A stretch of DNA of 29,218 nucleotides from IMG/VR virus record IMGVR_UViG_3300044703_000141, positions 1-29,218 of that record; one strand, 5' to 3'. Below are positions 15,601 through 22,354 of this stretch, in pieces; positions within the stretch are counted from its first letter, which is position 1; each line of letters opens with the position of its first letter. Position numbers and translations under genes: made by a program. This stretch comes from a virus. Under the pieces are notes generated by a model. That model made no database searches. It was not told where the DNA came from and was given only the letters and a program-made list of their open reading frames with translations.

Positions 15601-16880
15601 TGGCGTTCCCCGGCAGCCTCCCCCCGAACCTGCGCCATGCCCTCGACCGGCTCCTCCCGGTGCCCCAGTACCGCTCCCAGCCGTTCCCGACCGGGGGCGT
15701 GGCCCCACCGTCCCCTCAGCCAGCCCCTGGGGGGCCTCCAGCCCACGCCCCAGGCCCGGCGCCCTCACCCACGCCAACGCCCGTGGTGACCACGCCAGCG
15801 GCCTTCCTGGCGGCCCAGGACGCCTATCCCTGGCTCAAGGGCCTGAACCTGCCCCTCGACCAGGTCCGGGACTGGCTCATCGAGGTCGGGGACGACCCCA
15901 ACGCGCTGCTGGGCAAGTTCCGCCAGACCCAGCAGTACAAGGACCGCTTCGCCGGCATCTACCGCGATGACGGCACGCTGCGCACGACCGAGGCGCAGTA
16001 CATCCAGACCGAGAGCGACCTGTCCCAGACCCTCCACGACTTCGGCCGCCCCACGGACGGCTGGAAGCCCGCCGACTACGCGGCGTTCTTCAAGCAGGGC
16101 ATCACGCCCCAGGTGCTCCAGCAGCGCTTGCAGGTGTGGGACAACGTCACCCGTGGCCCCTCCGACGTGCGGGACGCCTTCTACGTGTACGGCGGGATGA
16201 GGCTGAGCGACGAGGACCTCTACACCATGGCGGTCGACCCCGCGGCGCGCCAGCACCTCGTGAGCGAGTACAACTCCCGGGTCGCCAAGTCCCCGCTCGA
16301 CTACCAGACCTGGGTCACCCGGGCGACCGAGGCGGGCCTGGACCGCGTCACGCAGCAGCTTGAGTCGCTTCAGCAGCAGGGCGTGGTGACCGGCGACGCC
16401 CTGGCGTCGGTGCGCTCGATCAACCCGCAGTTCGCCCAGCAGATGGTCAGCGCCCTCTACCAGGGCAACGACCCGACGCTCGGGCGCACGCTCGACCTGA
16501 ACGAGCTGATGCACGCGTTCGACTTCGCCCTCATCGGAGGCGCGGCGACGGCGAACGGCCTGGCGCTGCCAACGGCAGAGCGAGTGGAGGCCCTGCGGGA
16601 GGCGGGCATCACGCGTGCCAAGGCGCTGGACGTCTACTCCTCGATCAGCCAGGGCCAGAGCGCCCTCAGCGGCGCGCTGTCCAGGTCCAACCTGGGCCAG
16701 GGCTTCACGCAGGACGACCTGGAGAAGGCGCTGTTCCTGAACTCGGCGCCGGAGGCGCACCTGCTCGCCCAGGCGCAGTCCTACGACAAGAGCCTGGCTG
16801 AGTCCTCAGGCTCCCCGGGGTTCTCCCAGGACCCGCAGACGGGCCAGTTGCGCCAGCGCGGCCTCTCGACCACCTACTGA
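15600..16880 (+). CDS. Helical virion-module protein (426 aa)
   Basis: The ATG at 15600 shares its A with the previous stop (TGATG); a GTG at 15597 is directly before it. After a Pro-rich N-terminus (about 20-65) come helical repeats. The clearest one (about 76-117) runs YPWLKGLNLPLDQVRDW and then LLGKFRQTQQYKDRF, a W...v..W...L....T..Y..RF pattern shared loosely with the 608- and 368-aa proteins. The remainder is rich in Gln and Leu with SLQQQG and ALYQGND segments. I see no catalytic motif. As the last of five consecutive genes after the portal, it probably belongs to the same internal or tail complex. Confidence 0.8.
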   Translation: MAFPGSLPPNLRHALDRLLPVPQYRSQPFPTGGVAPPSPQPAPGGPPAHAPGPAPSPTPTPVVTTPAAFLAAQDAYPWLKGLNLPLDQVRDWLIEVGDDPNALLGKFRQTQQYKDRFAGIYRDDGTLRTTEAQYIQTESDLSQTLHDFGRPTDGWKPADYAAFFKQGITPQVLQQRLQVWDNVTRGPSDVRDAFYVYGGMRLSDEDLYTMAVDPAARQHLVSEYNSRVAKSPLDYQTWVTRATEAGLDRVTQQLESLQQQGVVTGDALASVRSINPQFAQQMVSALYQGNDPTLGRTLDLNELMHAFDFALIGGAATANGLALPTAERVEALREAGITRAKALDVYSSISQGQSALSGALSRSNLGQGFTQDDLEKALFLNSAPEAHLLAQAQSYDKSLAESSGSPGFSQDPQTGQLRQRGLSTTY

Positions 16881-16905
16881 GCCCAACATGTGTCCTGCAC
16901 ACTGA

Positions 16906-16924
16906 TCCCCCCATGATGGGGAGG
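16906..16924 (+). promoter_or_regulatory. Hairpin masking the HNH gene ribosome-binding site
   Basis: CCCC (16909-16912) pairs with GGGG (16918-16921) around ATGAT. The GGGG is part of GGGGAGG (16918-16924), the only Shine-Dalgarno sequence for the HNH gene. The site would be hidden when the hairpin forms. Confidence 0.45.
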
Positions 16925-16925
16925 T

Positions 16926-17468
16926 GTGACAGCACATGAGGACTTGGCGTGGTGCCTTCGACGCATTGACCTATCCGTTGACGGGTGCTGGGTGTGGACC
17001 GGCGCATCACACGAGAGGGGGTATGGCCGCGCCCTCCGGGACGGCAAGTTCTGGTACGCGCACCGGCTGATGTACGCCCTCCTCGTGGGGGAGCCGCCAG
17101 AGTGGCCGATGGTCCTTGAGCACCTGTGCCGAAATCGCCCCTGCGTCAGGCCCGACCACCTCCCCATCGTCGACGTCGGTGACCGCCACCGACGCGGCGC
17201 CAGGGCACTGAAGGAGTTCTGCGTCAACGGCCATCGCTTCACGCCCGAGAACACGATGCGGGGGGATGTGAGCCGCGGCCCCCGCAAGTGCCGTGCATGC
17301 CACAACGCCCGAATGAGGCAGCGCTACGCAGAGGACGCCGCATTCCGAGCGAGACGCCTAGAGGCCGTTCGGGCGAGCACCGCCAGAAATCGTGAGCGCA
17401 GGCTGATCCTGGCCGTTCTTGGGGGGCATAGCGAGACCTCTCCGCTGCCCGGGGGCGAGGGAGCGTAG
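16926..17468 (+). CDS. Free-standing HNH homing endonuclease
   Basis: A 180-aa protein with the layout of phage HNH endonucleases: GCWVWTGASHERGYG (20-34), AHRLMYALLVGEPP (45-58), then the nuclease core VLEHLCRNRPCVRPDHL (63-79). The His residues of EHLC and DHL and the Arg-rich CRNRPC between them match the ββα-metal site. A second Cys/His group (CVNGH near 98-102 and CRACH near 121-125) may bind zinc; a basic C-terminal helix follows (MRQRYAEDAAFRARR). These enzymes nick or cut DNA to spread their own gene. The GTG at 16926 is only one base from GGGGAGG, an unusually tight spacing; a TTG at 16944 is the alternative. It interrupts the virion operon between ejection genes and scaffold, is less coupled to neighbours than other genes, and is probably a mobile intruder. 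Confidence 0.92.
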   Translation: MTAHEDLAWCLRRIDLSVDGCWVWTGASHERGYGRALRDGKFWYAHRLMYALLVGEPPEWPMVLEHLCRNRPCVRPDHLPIVDVGDRHRRGARALKEFCVNGHRFTPENTMRGDVSRGPRKCRACHNARMRQRYAEDAAFRARRLEAVRASTARNRERRLILAVLGGHSETSPLPGGEGA

Positions 17469-17493
17469 GCAACACCCGGTGTGAGGTGCAGAA

Positions 17494-17955
17494 GTGCCCG
17501 TGCAGCTTGAGGACGAGACCCAGACGGGCACTGAGGGCGGGAAGCTCCGGGACCAGTTGGAGCAGGCCCTCGCAGACGTGAAGCGGCTGAAGGACGAGAA
17601 CCACCGGTACAAGACGACTGAGGTCTTGACCGCCAAGGGATTCGACCTTGTCCAGCCGGAGGATCTCGATGGGGTCAAGGCCGAGGAGATCGAGGCCAGG
17701 GCCAAGGAGATCCAGGACAAGCGCGTGCAGCTTCAGACGGACTTGCTCCGGAAGGCCCTGGAGAAGCAGGGATTCCAAGGCGAGCAGTTGGACGAGATGG
17801 TGACGGCCTTCGCCGGGACCAAGCAGTCCGAGTCCGAGGAGGCCGACCAGGTAAAGCGCGCCCGCCAGGCGGGCGCCGCCGAGGGCACCCCAGCCCCCAA
17901 GGTCGACACCCAGAAGCTCACTGGGCTTGAGGCAATCCGAGCCGGGATCAAGTGA
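17494..17955 (+). CDS. Scaffold-like coiled-coil protein
   Basis: A 153-aa acidic/Lys-rich helical protein starting at GTG 17494 with GAGG seven bases upstream. Residues 17-45 (KLRDQLEQALADVKRLKDEN) and 63-95 (EEIEARAKEIQDKRVQLQTD) are strong coiled-coil stretches. The tail is Ala/Gly/Pro-rich and ends LTGLEAIRAGIK. Length, charge, coiled coils and position directly before the major capsid gene are typical of phage scaffolding proteins, which guide capsid assembly and leave the prohead. No protease gene or domain is seen, so it would exit whole or be degraded by other means. Call rests on context and composition. Confidence 0.78.
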   Translation: MPVQLEDETQTGTEGGKLRDQLEQALADVKRLKDENHRYKTTEVLTAKGFDLVQPEDLDGVKAEEIEARAKEIQDKRVQLQTDLLRKALEKQGFQGEQLDEMVTAFAGTKQSESEEADQVKRARQAGAAEGTPAPKVDTQKLTGLEAIRAGIK

Positions 17956-17993
17956 TGCCCGGCATCACCCCTCACACTTAAGGAACCGCATTC

Positions 17994-18938
17994 ATGCCCT
18001 CCGGGAGCGTAACGCTTCTTGAGGCCGCGAAGACGACTGGCGAGCCGCTGAAGAAGGGCGTCGTCGACATCATCATCAGGGAGAGCCCCATCCTGGAGCG
18101 CCTCCCGATGATCAAGATTGTCGGCAACGCCTGGCAGCGTCGGCTTGAGTCGACCCTATCGACGGTCTCATTCCGAGACGTCAACGAGACCTACACCCGT
18201 GACTACGGCGCCGATGAAGACTTCTTCTGGGGCACGTCGATCCTGGGTGGCGAGGTATTCGTCGACAACTACATCATCAACACCATGGGCGACAAGGGCG
18301 ACGTCAAGGCCCGGCAGTTCGCCAAGAAGGCCAAGGCCGCCGCGCTGACCTTCGACAAGTACTTCTTCGACGGCACCGGCACGGCCAAGGACTTCAAGGG
18401 CATCAACACCCTCCTGTCCGAGGGCTTCGGCCAGTCCTTCGGGGCTGCGAACGACGCCACCAACGGCGGCACCCTCACCCTGGACGACCTGGACATCGCC
18501 TACGACCTGCTTCGCACCGGCACCGCCGACGTGATGCTGCTCAACCGCACCGTCCGCCGCAAGATCACCAAGCTCGCCCGGACCTCCGTGACCGGCGTGG
18601 CCCTGATCGACGTCGGGGACGACGCCTTCGGCCGCCAGGTCATGCAGTGGAACGGCGTGCCCATGGGCATCGTCGGTGACGGCCCTGACGGCAACCTGAT
18701 CCTGGACTTCGACGAGACCCGGGGGTCGAGCAACGTCACCACGTCGCTCTACTTCCTGCGCCTCGACGAGGACGAGGGCGTCGCCGGCCTCTTCGGGGCC
18801 AACGGCTACTTCGAGGTCCAGGACTTCGGTGAGCAGCAGGCCGCCCCCGGGCACATGGGCCGCATCGAGTTCTACCCCGGCATCACCGTCGCATCGAAGT
18901 GGTCCTATGTCCGCCTTCCCGGCATCACCAACACCTGA
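17994..18938 (+). CDS. Major capsid protein
   Basis: A 314-aa protein, ATG 17994 with AAGGAA eight bases upstream. The sequence has the features of HK97-fold capsid proteins: an N-terminal helix (SVTLLEAAKTTG), a long central helix-rich stretch (KARQFAKKAKAAALTFDKYFFDGTG, about 104-128) as spine helix candidate, and a DVMLLNRTVRRKITKLAR segment (177-194). An A-domain strand set then includes MGIVGDGPDGNLILDFDE and ends in GITVASKWSYVRLPGI. Similar wording (LLNRxxRR, DFxETRG, xSxVRLxGI) is familiar from metagenomic and actinobacterial phage capsids. Flanked by a scaffold-like gene and a decoration-like gene. It is unlikely to be anything else; the fold is inferred by pattern only. Confidence 0.9.
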   Translation: MPSGSVTLLEAAKTTGEPLKKGVVDIIIRESPILERLPMIKIVGNAWQRRLESTLSTVSFRDVNETYTRDYGADEDFFWGTSILGGEVFVDNYIINTMGDKGDVKARQFAKKAKAAALTFDKYFFDGTGTAKDFKGINTLLSEGFGQSFGAANDATNGGTLTLDDLDIAYDLLRTGTADVMLLNRTVRRKITKLARTSVTGVALIDVGDDAFGRQVMQWNGVPMGIVGDGPDGNLILDFDETRGSSNVTTSLYFLRLDEDEGVAGLFGANGYFEVQDFGEQQAAPGHMGRIEFYPGITVASKWSYVRLPGITNT

Positions 18939-18956
18939 TCGGGGGTGAATGAATAA

Positions 18957-19373
18957 ATGCCAGGTTCCCTTGTCCATGACGCGCTCGCCCCAAGCCTGAC
19001 GACGGGCGTCACCATCCCACTCACTGCCACGGCCACCAGCACTGGTGTCGAGGTCAGCAAGCCGATGGACGCCCGCGTCCGCCTGAAGACGGGCACCGTC
19101 GCGTCCACCGGCAACTCGGCCACGCTGACCGTGGAGGTCCAGTCGTCCAACACGTCTGACTTCTCGGCCGGCGTCGTCTCCAACGGGCGGTTCGCCCTCC
19201 TGACGGGCACCGACGCCGCCCAGTCGAGTCTTGAGCGCTATCTCGACGTCGACATCAAGAAGCGGTACGCACGGGCCATCTTCACCGTGGCGGGCACTGC
19301 CCCGTCCTACGGCGGGCTGGTCTGCGAGGTCGTCACCGAGCGGTTCCACCGCAACGCCAACGACACGGCCTAA
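18957..19373 (+). CDS. Capsid decoration-like protein
   Basis: A 138-aa all-beta protein with GGGGGTGA eight bases before ATG 18957. It reads as repeated strands: GVEVSKPMDARVRLKTGTVAS, SATLTVEVQSSNTSDF, then FALLTGTDAAQSSLERYLDVDIKKRYARAIFTVAGTAPSY. This 'L..GTV......LTV.VQ.S' followed by 'RY.R...TV.GT.PS' pattern is common in proteins directly downstream of phage capsid genes, where it is usually thought to decorate or cement the head surface. A strong terminator follows, which would separate high-level capsid expression from the tail genes. Identification is by pattern and position. Confidence 0.78.
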   Translation: MPGSLVHDALAPSLTTGVTIPLTATATSTGVEVSKPMDARVRLKTGTVASTGNSATLTVEVQSSNTSDFSAGVVSNGRFALLTGTDAAQSSLERYLDVDIKKRYARAIFTVAGTAPSYGGLVCEVVTERFHRNANDTA

Positions 19374-19398
19374 GCCTCAACAGCGAGCAGTCGTTCCT

Positions 19399-19434
19399 CC
19401 AAGGGGCGCCTTCGGGCGCCCCTTGGCCGTTCTT
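19399..19434 (+). terminator. Intrinsic terminator after the capsid block
   Basis: CCAAGGGGCGCC (19399-19410), a TTCG tetraloop, and GGCGCCCCTTGG (19415-19426) form a perfect 12-bp hairpin. It is followed by CCGTTCTT, a weak T-tract. It would end or attenuate the capsid transcript. Confidence 0.8.
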
Positions 19435-19436
19435 GG

Positions 19437-19458
19437 GGAGTAGGCGATGGCCCTCTCC
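19437..19458 (+). promoter_or_regulatory. G-rich leader with start-codon hairpin, 86-aa gene
   Basis: GGAG (19437-19440) pairs with CTCC (19455-19458) and GGC (19443-19445) with GCC (19450-19452), separated by a 2x2 internal loop. The apical loop GATG (19446-19449) contains the start codon at 19447. It has the same GTAGGC-GATG-GCC core as the leaders at 25605 and 27330, with a different outer stem. Confidence 0.55.
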
Positions 19459-19707
19459 TCTGTCGCCGCATCTGCGTCCAGCGTCACGCTCCTTGACGCC
19501 AACCCCTCTCGCAAGGGAGTCGTCGTCTTCAACGACTCGACCTCGGCCGTGTACGTCGCCTACGCCCCCACGTCCTCCGCTACGTCATTCACGGTCAAGA
19601 TCGCTGCCGCTGGCTTCTGGGAGATGCCCGCCCCTCCCTACACGGACGTGCTGTCCGCTATCTGGGATGCCGCCAATGGCAGCGCCCGGGTGACGGAGCA
19701 GGTCTGA
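19447..19707 (+). CDS. Small beta-rich virion protein (86 aa)
   Basis: A short beta protein with the recurring phage pattern: ANPSRKGVVVFNDS, AVYVAYAPTSSATSF, a TVKIAAAGFWEMP strand, and a C-terminal AIWDAANGSARVTE. Proteins with 'NP.R+G..I.N.S...LYV..G', 'Y.V.I..G.+WE.P', 'G.W..A.GSARVTE' are frequent among phage head/tail genes; I know of no firm function. The ATG at 19447 lies in the loop of a hairpin. It is the first gene after the terminator at 19399, so it begins a separate expression unit. Its stop is shared with the next start in TGATG. Confidence 0.8.
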   Translation: MALSSVAASASSVTLLDANPSRKGVVVFNDSTSAVYVAYAPTSSATSFTVKIAAAGFWEMPAPPYTDVLSAIWDAANGSARVTEQV

Positions 19708-20204
19708 TGCCCCTCTTCAACCCCGGGACGTTCGCTCCCGCCGGCTCCCAGGCCACCTATTCCAAGCGCCTGATGCGCACGTCGGGGAACATCACGGCCA
19801 ACGGGACGTCATGGGCCAACCTCGACACGGGCCTTGACCTCACGCTGTCCGCTGCCGCAGGGCATTGGGTCGAGGTCGGGGTCAATGGCCTGTGGAACAA
19901 CGACAACGTGTTTGGCTGCCTCGACGCCGTCTCCCTCGTGAGCGGCTCTCCCGTGAGCACGTGGAGCCACGGCGCAGCCGAGGACAACGCGCAGTTCGGC
20001 GTGCAGGGGTGGCTCGGCCCATTCGTCGGCTCGGCCCCGTACTACCCCATCTCCGGGGGCATACCCAGGCTCTTGGTGGCGGGTGACATCTCCAATGCGA
20101 CGGTCACGATTCGCTTCCGGGTGAGGACGAACACAGCCACCAACAAGATCCTCCTCGCCACGGCAGCGCAGCCGCTCGTCGTGTGGGCCAGGAACCACGG
20201 CTGA
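19707..20204 (+). CDS. Beta-rich virion protein (165 aa)
   Basis: Starts at ATG 19707 within TGATG. The product is a beta-sandwich-like protein: NGTSWANLDTGLDLTLSAAAGHWVEVGVNGLW, then AVSLVSGSPVSTWSHG, and a last strand pair ATVTIRFRVRTNT and ILLATAAQPLVVWARNHG. This 'T....W..l.tgl.l.l.a..G..v.v.v.g.w.n' opening and the 'v.w..n.g' end are like jelly-roll proteins seen near phage tail genes. It may be a head fibre or tail accessory protein; the sequence does not settle it. The next gene starts three bases after its stop. Confidence 0.75.
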   Translation: MPLFNPGTFAPAGSQATYSKRLMRTSGNITANGTSWANLDTGLDLTLSAAAGHWVEVGVNGLWNNDNVFGCLDAVSLVSGSPVSTWSHGAAEDNAQFGVQGWLGPFVGSAPYYPISGGIPRLLVAGDISNATVTIRFRVRTNTATNKILLATAAQPLVVWARNHG

Positions 20205-20207
20205 TCG

Positions 20208-21179
20208 GTGGCCTCGTATAGCGCCGTCTCCCTCGGCACGATGGTCGAGGACGCCCTAGACCTGCTCTACGGCCCCAACGAGCGCCCCCTGCCGGTGACG
20301 CTCGGCTCCAACGCCCTGACGTCCAGCCCGGCCGACACGACGCTCACGCTGGCGGCCTCCACGGACTGGGACGCCGTCAACGTCTCGGACATCCTGGAGA
20401 GCGCCCAGGAGCGCATGCTGGTCACGGGCAAGAGCGCTGACGCCACGCCGGTCTTCACGGTGATCCGGGGGTACTCCGGCACGACGCCAGTGGCGGCGGC
20501 CACGGGCGCCTCCCTGCTGGTGAACCCGCTGTACTACCGGGACCGGGTCAGCGCCTCCGTGCAGCGCTGCTTCAAGCGACCCATGCCGCGGTACCTGCCG
20601 TTCGTCACGACGACCACCAAGACGCCGACCTCGAACCAGTACTACGTCGACCTCCCGGCCGACACGGTGGACGTGTTCCGGGTTGGCTACATGCGCATCA
20701 TCGTCTCGGCCCAGCAGCCCAAGAGGGTGACGTGGTTCGACGGCTGGGAGTTCATCGACGACGCCGACCCGTCCCTGGGCGGCGGCACCGGGAAGCTCCT
20801 GACGCTGCCCCCCGAGCTGGTGGTGGTGGGCATCAACGTCCCCAGCATCCTGACGCTGTACATCACCTACCAGACGGCCTACACGTGGGTGACGGGCGGC
20901 GCAGCGCCCGCCAGCGAGGCGGACACGATCAAGGTCCCCCTGGGGGCCGAGGACATCCCCTCCCTGTACGCGGCGGCGTACATCGTCGCCGGCCGTGAGC
21001 TGTCCCGGCTGGAGATCGACAAGGTCGAGGAGTGGAACCACGAGGCCGCTGTCCGGCAGGGCGTGAACATCCGCATCGTGCGTGAGCGCTGGACCGAGTT
21101 CTACCAGGCGGTCGAGGAAGTGAAGTCCGTCCAGAGGGTGCCCCGGCACCGGCCGTACCGCGTGCGCAGGAGGGTCTGA
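20208..21179 (+). CDS. Putative head-tail adaptor / tail connector protein (323 aa)
   Basis: Starts at GTG 20208, three bases after the previous stop. The N-terminal region has a helix SLGTMVEDALDLLYG, a beta region and the sequence ERMLVTGKSADATPVFTVIRGYSGT (about 66-90). It then runs AAATGASLLVNPLYYRDRVSASVQRCFKR. The order 'gE.mlVt......TV.RGy.GT..aa...G..v..nP...R..v..ai' is characteristic of adaptor-like proteins in many phages. The C-terminal half has a long helix from DIPSLYAAAYIVAGRELSRL (about 249-268) to the basic C-terminus. I infer that it sits below the portal, like T7 gp11. It overlaps the next start by one base. Confidence 0.7.
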   Translation: MASYSAVSLGTMVEDALDLLYGPNERPLPVTLGSNALTSSPADTTLTLAASTDWDAVNVSDILESAQERMLVTGKSADATPVFTVIRGYSGTTPVAAATGASLLVNPLYYRDRVSASVQRCFKRPMPRYLPFVTTTTKTPTSNQYYVDLPADTVDVFRVGYMRIIVSAQQPKRVTWFDGWEFIDDADPSLGGGTGKLLTLPPELVVVGINVPSILTLYITYQTAYTWVTGGAAPASEADTIKVPLGAEDIPSLYAAAYIVAGRELSRLEIDKVEEWNHEAAVRQGVNIRIVRERWTEFYQAVEEVKSVQRVPRHRPYRVRRRV

Positions 21180-22354
21180 TGGCCATTGCCTACTACGGCA
21201 TCGTCGGGTCCGGGGCTGGCAGCGGCTCCAGCTTCCCCCTGGCGCTCACGGCCATCCCAGACGGGGTCCTCCTCCTGGTGTGCGTCAACTACCACGGCAG
21301 CCAGACGCTGTCCATGTCTGGATTCAGCGGCACGCAGGTCGTTGACTTCGTTGGCAGCTCCAACCGCATGCAGGTCTTCTGGAGGATCGCCGCCTCAGAG
21401 CCGGCGAGCTATACCATCAACTTCTCCGGCCCTGTCATCGCGAACTTCGTCGTCCTGGCCTACTCCGGCACTCATGCCTCCTCGCCGGTCAGCCAGGTCC
21501 AGACGCAGGCGTCGACCAGCTCGGCCGTCGTGACGGCGCCCGCTGTGACGTCTGAGCGGGACTCCAAGGTCGTGCATGTCTACGGCGCCAGCCCGGACAC
21601 CAACATTGGGCCGACCCTCTCGGGCGGCCAGGCGCAGAGGACCCTCAACGGCGCCATGACCATCGCTGACTCAGACCTGGCATCCGCGGGGACCCTCGCC
21701 GCTACCACGGCGACCTACCCGAGCCCGGCCCCATCGGCGGTCGGGGCGAGGCTGGTCCTCTGGGCGGCCACGGCACCGGCGCTGGCCATCACGGCGCCGA
21801 CCGGCACCGTGCCCACTGGTGGCCCCAGCCAGGCCGTCACATGGTCGTACGCCGGCACCGTGTCCTTCTACCGGGTGCGATTCACGAATGCCGCGGGGTC
21901 GACGACCTACTATGACTCGGGGACCATCTACTCGCCAGGGGCCACGTCCGTCCCCGTCGACCTCGTGGCCGCCGGGGTCCCCACCGACACCACCGGGAGC
22001 GCCCTGCGGGTCCTGGTCGACCTCACGATGGTCGCTGGCGTCACCTGGGCCTCGTCGGACTCCAAGGCGCTCGACGTCCAGTGGGGCGTCGTCACGGCCT
22101 CGATCACCTCGCCCGCGTCGGGCGCCGTCCTGACGGCGTCCTCCGTGACCCCGGCGTGGTCGTTCGCGTCGACCAGGGGCAAGGCGCAGGGCACCTACCG
22201 GGTGCGCCTCCTGGCCGACTCCGGGCTGGTGCTCCACGACTCGGGGTGGGTCACCTCGGCGGCCACGAGCTACGCCATCCCGTACGTGCTGTCGGACCTG
22301 ACCCACTACACCATCGGCGTGCAGCTCAAGAACTCGGAGGGGGTCCCCTCGTGA
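21179..22354 (+). CDS. Virion surface protein: jelly-roll domain plus two Ig/Fn3-like domains
   Basis: A 391-aa protein starting in TGATG. Residues about 1-197 read as a jelly-roll: PDGVLLLVCVNYHG, FSGTQVVDF, MQVFWRIAASEPASYTINFSG, then a VVTAPAVTSERDSKVVHVYG sheet and an AVGARLVLWAA end. Residues 200-298 and 304-391 are two Ig/fibronectin-like repeats, each opening with ITAPTGTVP or ITSPASGAVL, then VTWSYAG or VTPAWSFAS, and YRVRFTNAAG or YRVRLLADSG. Such repeats are common on phage surfaces, where they bind sugars or host surfaces weakly. A tail-fibre or decoration role is inferred from position before the propeller-like protein. Confidence 0.75.
   Translation: MAIAYYGIVGSGAGSGSSFPLALTAIPDGVLLLVCVNYHGSQTLSMSGFSGTQVVDFVGSSNRMQVFWRIAASEPASYTINFSGPVIANFVVLAYSGTHASSPVSQVQTQASTSSAVVTAPAVTSERDSKVVHVYGASPDTNIGPTLSGGQAQRTLNGAMTIADSDLASAGTLAATTATYPSPAPSAVGARLVLWAATAPALAITAPTGTVPTGGPSQAVTWSYAGTVSFYRVRFTNAAGSTTYYDSGTIYSPGATSVPVDLVAAGVPTDTTGSALRVLVDLTMVAGVTWASSDSKALDVQWGVVTASITSPASGAVLTASSVTPAWSFASTRGKAQGTYRVRLLADSGLVLHDSGWVTSAATSYAIPYVLSDLTHYTIGVQLKNSEGVPS

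Noticed and set aside
22081-22350. Upstream 90-codon extension of the propeller-like gene
   Set aside because: The extension is an Arg/Gly-rich shadow of the preceding Ig-like gene; GTG 22351 forms the usual GTGA overlap.
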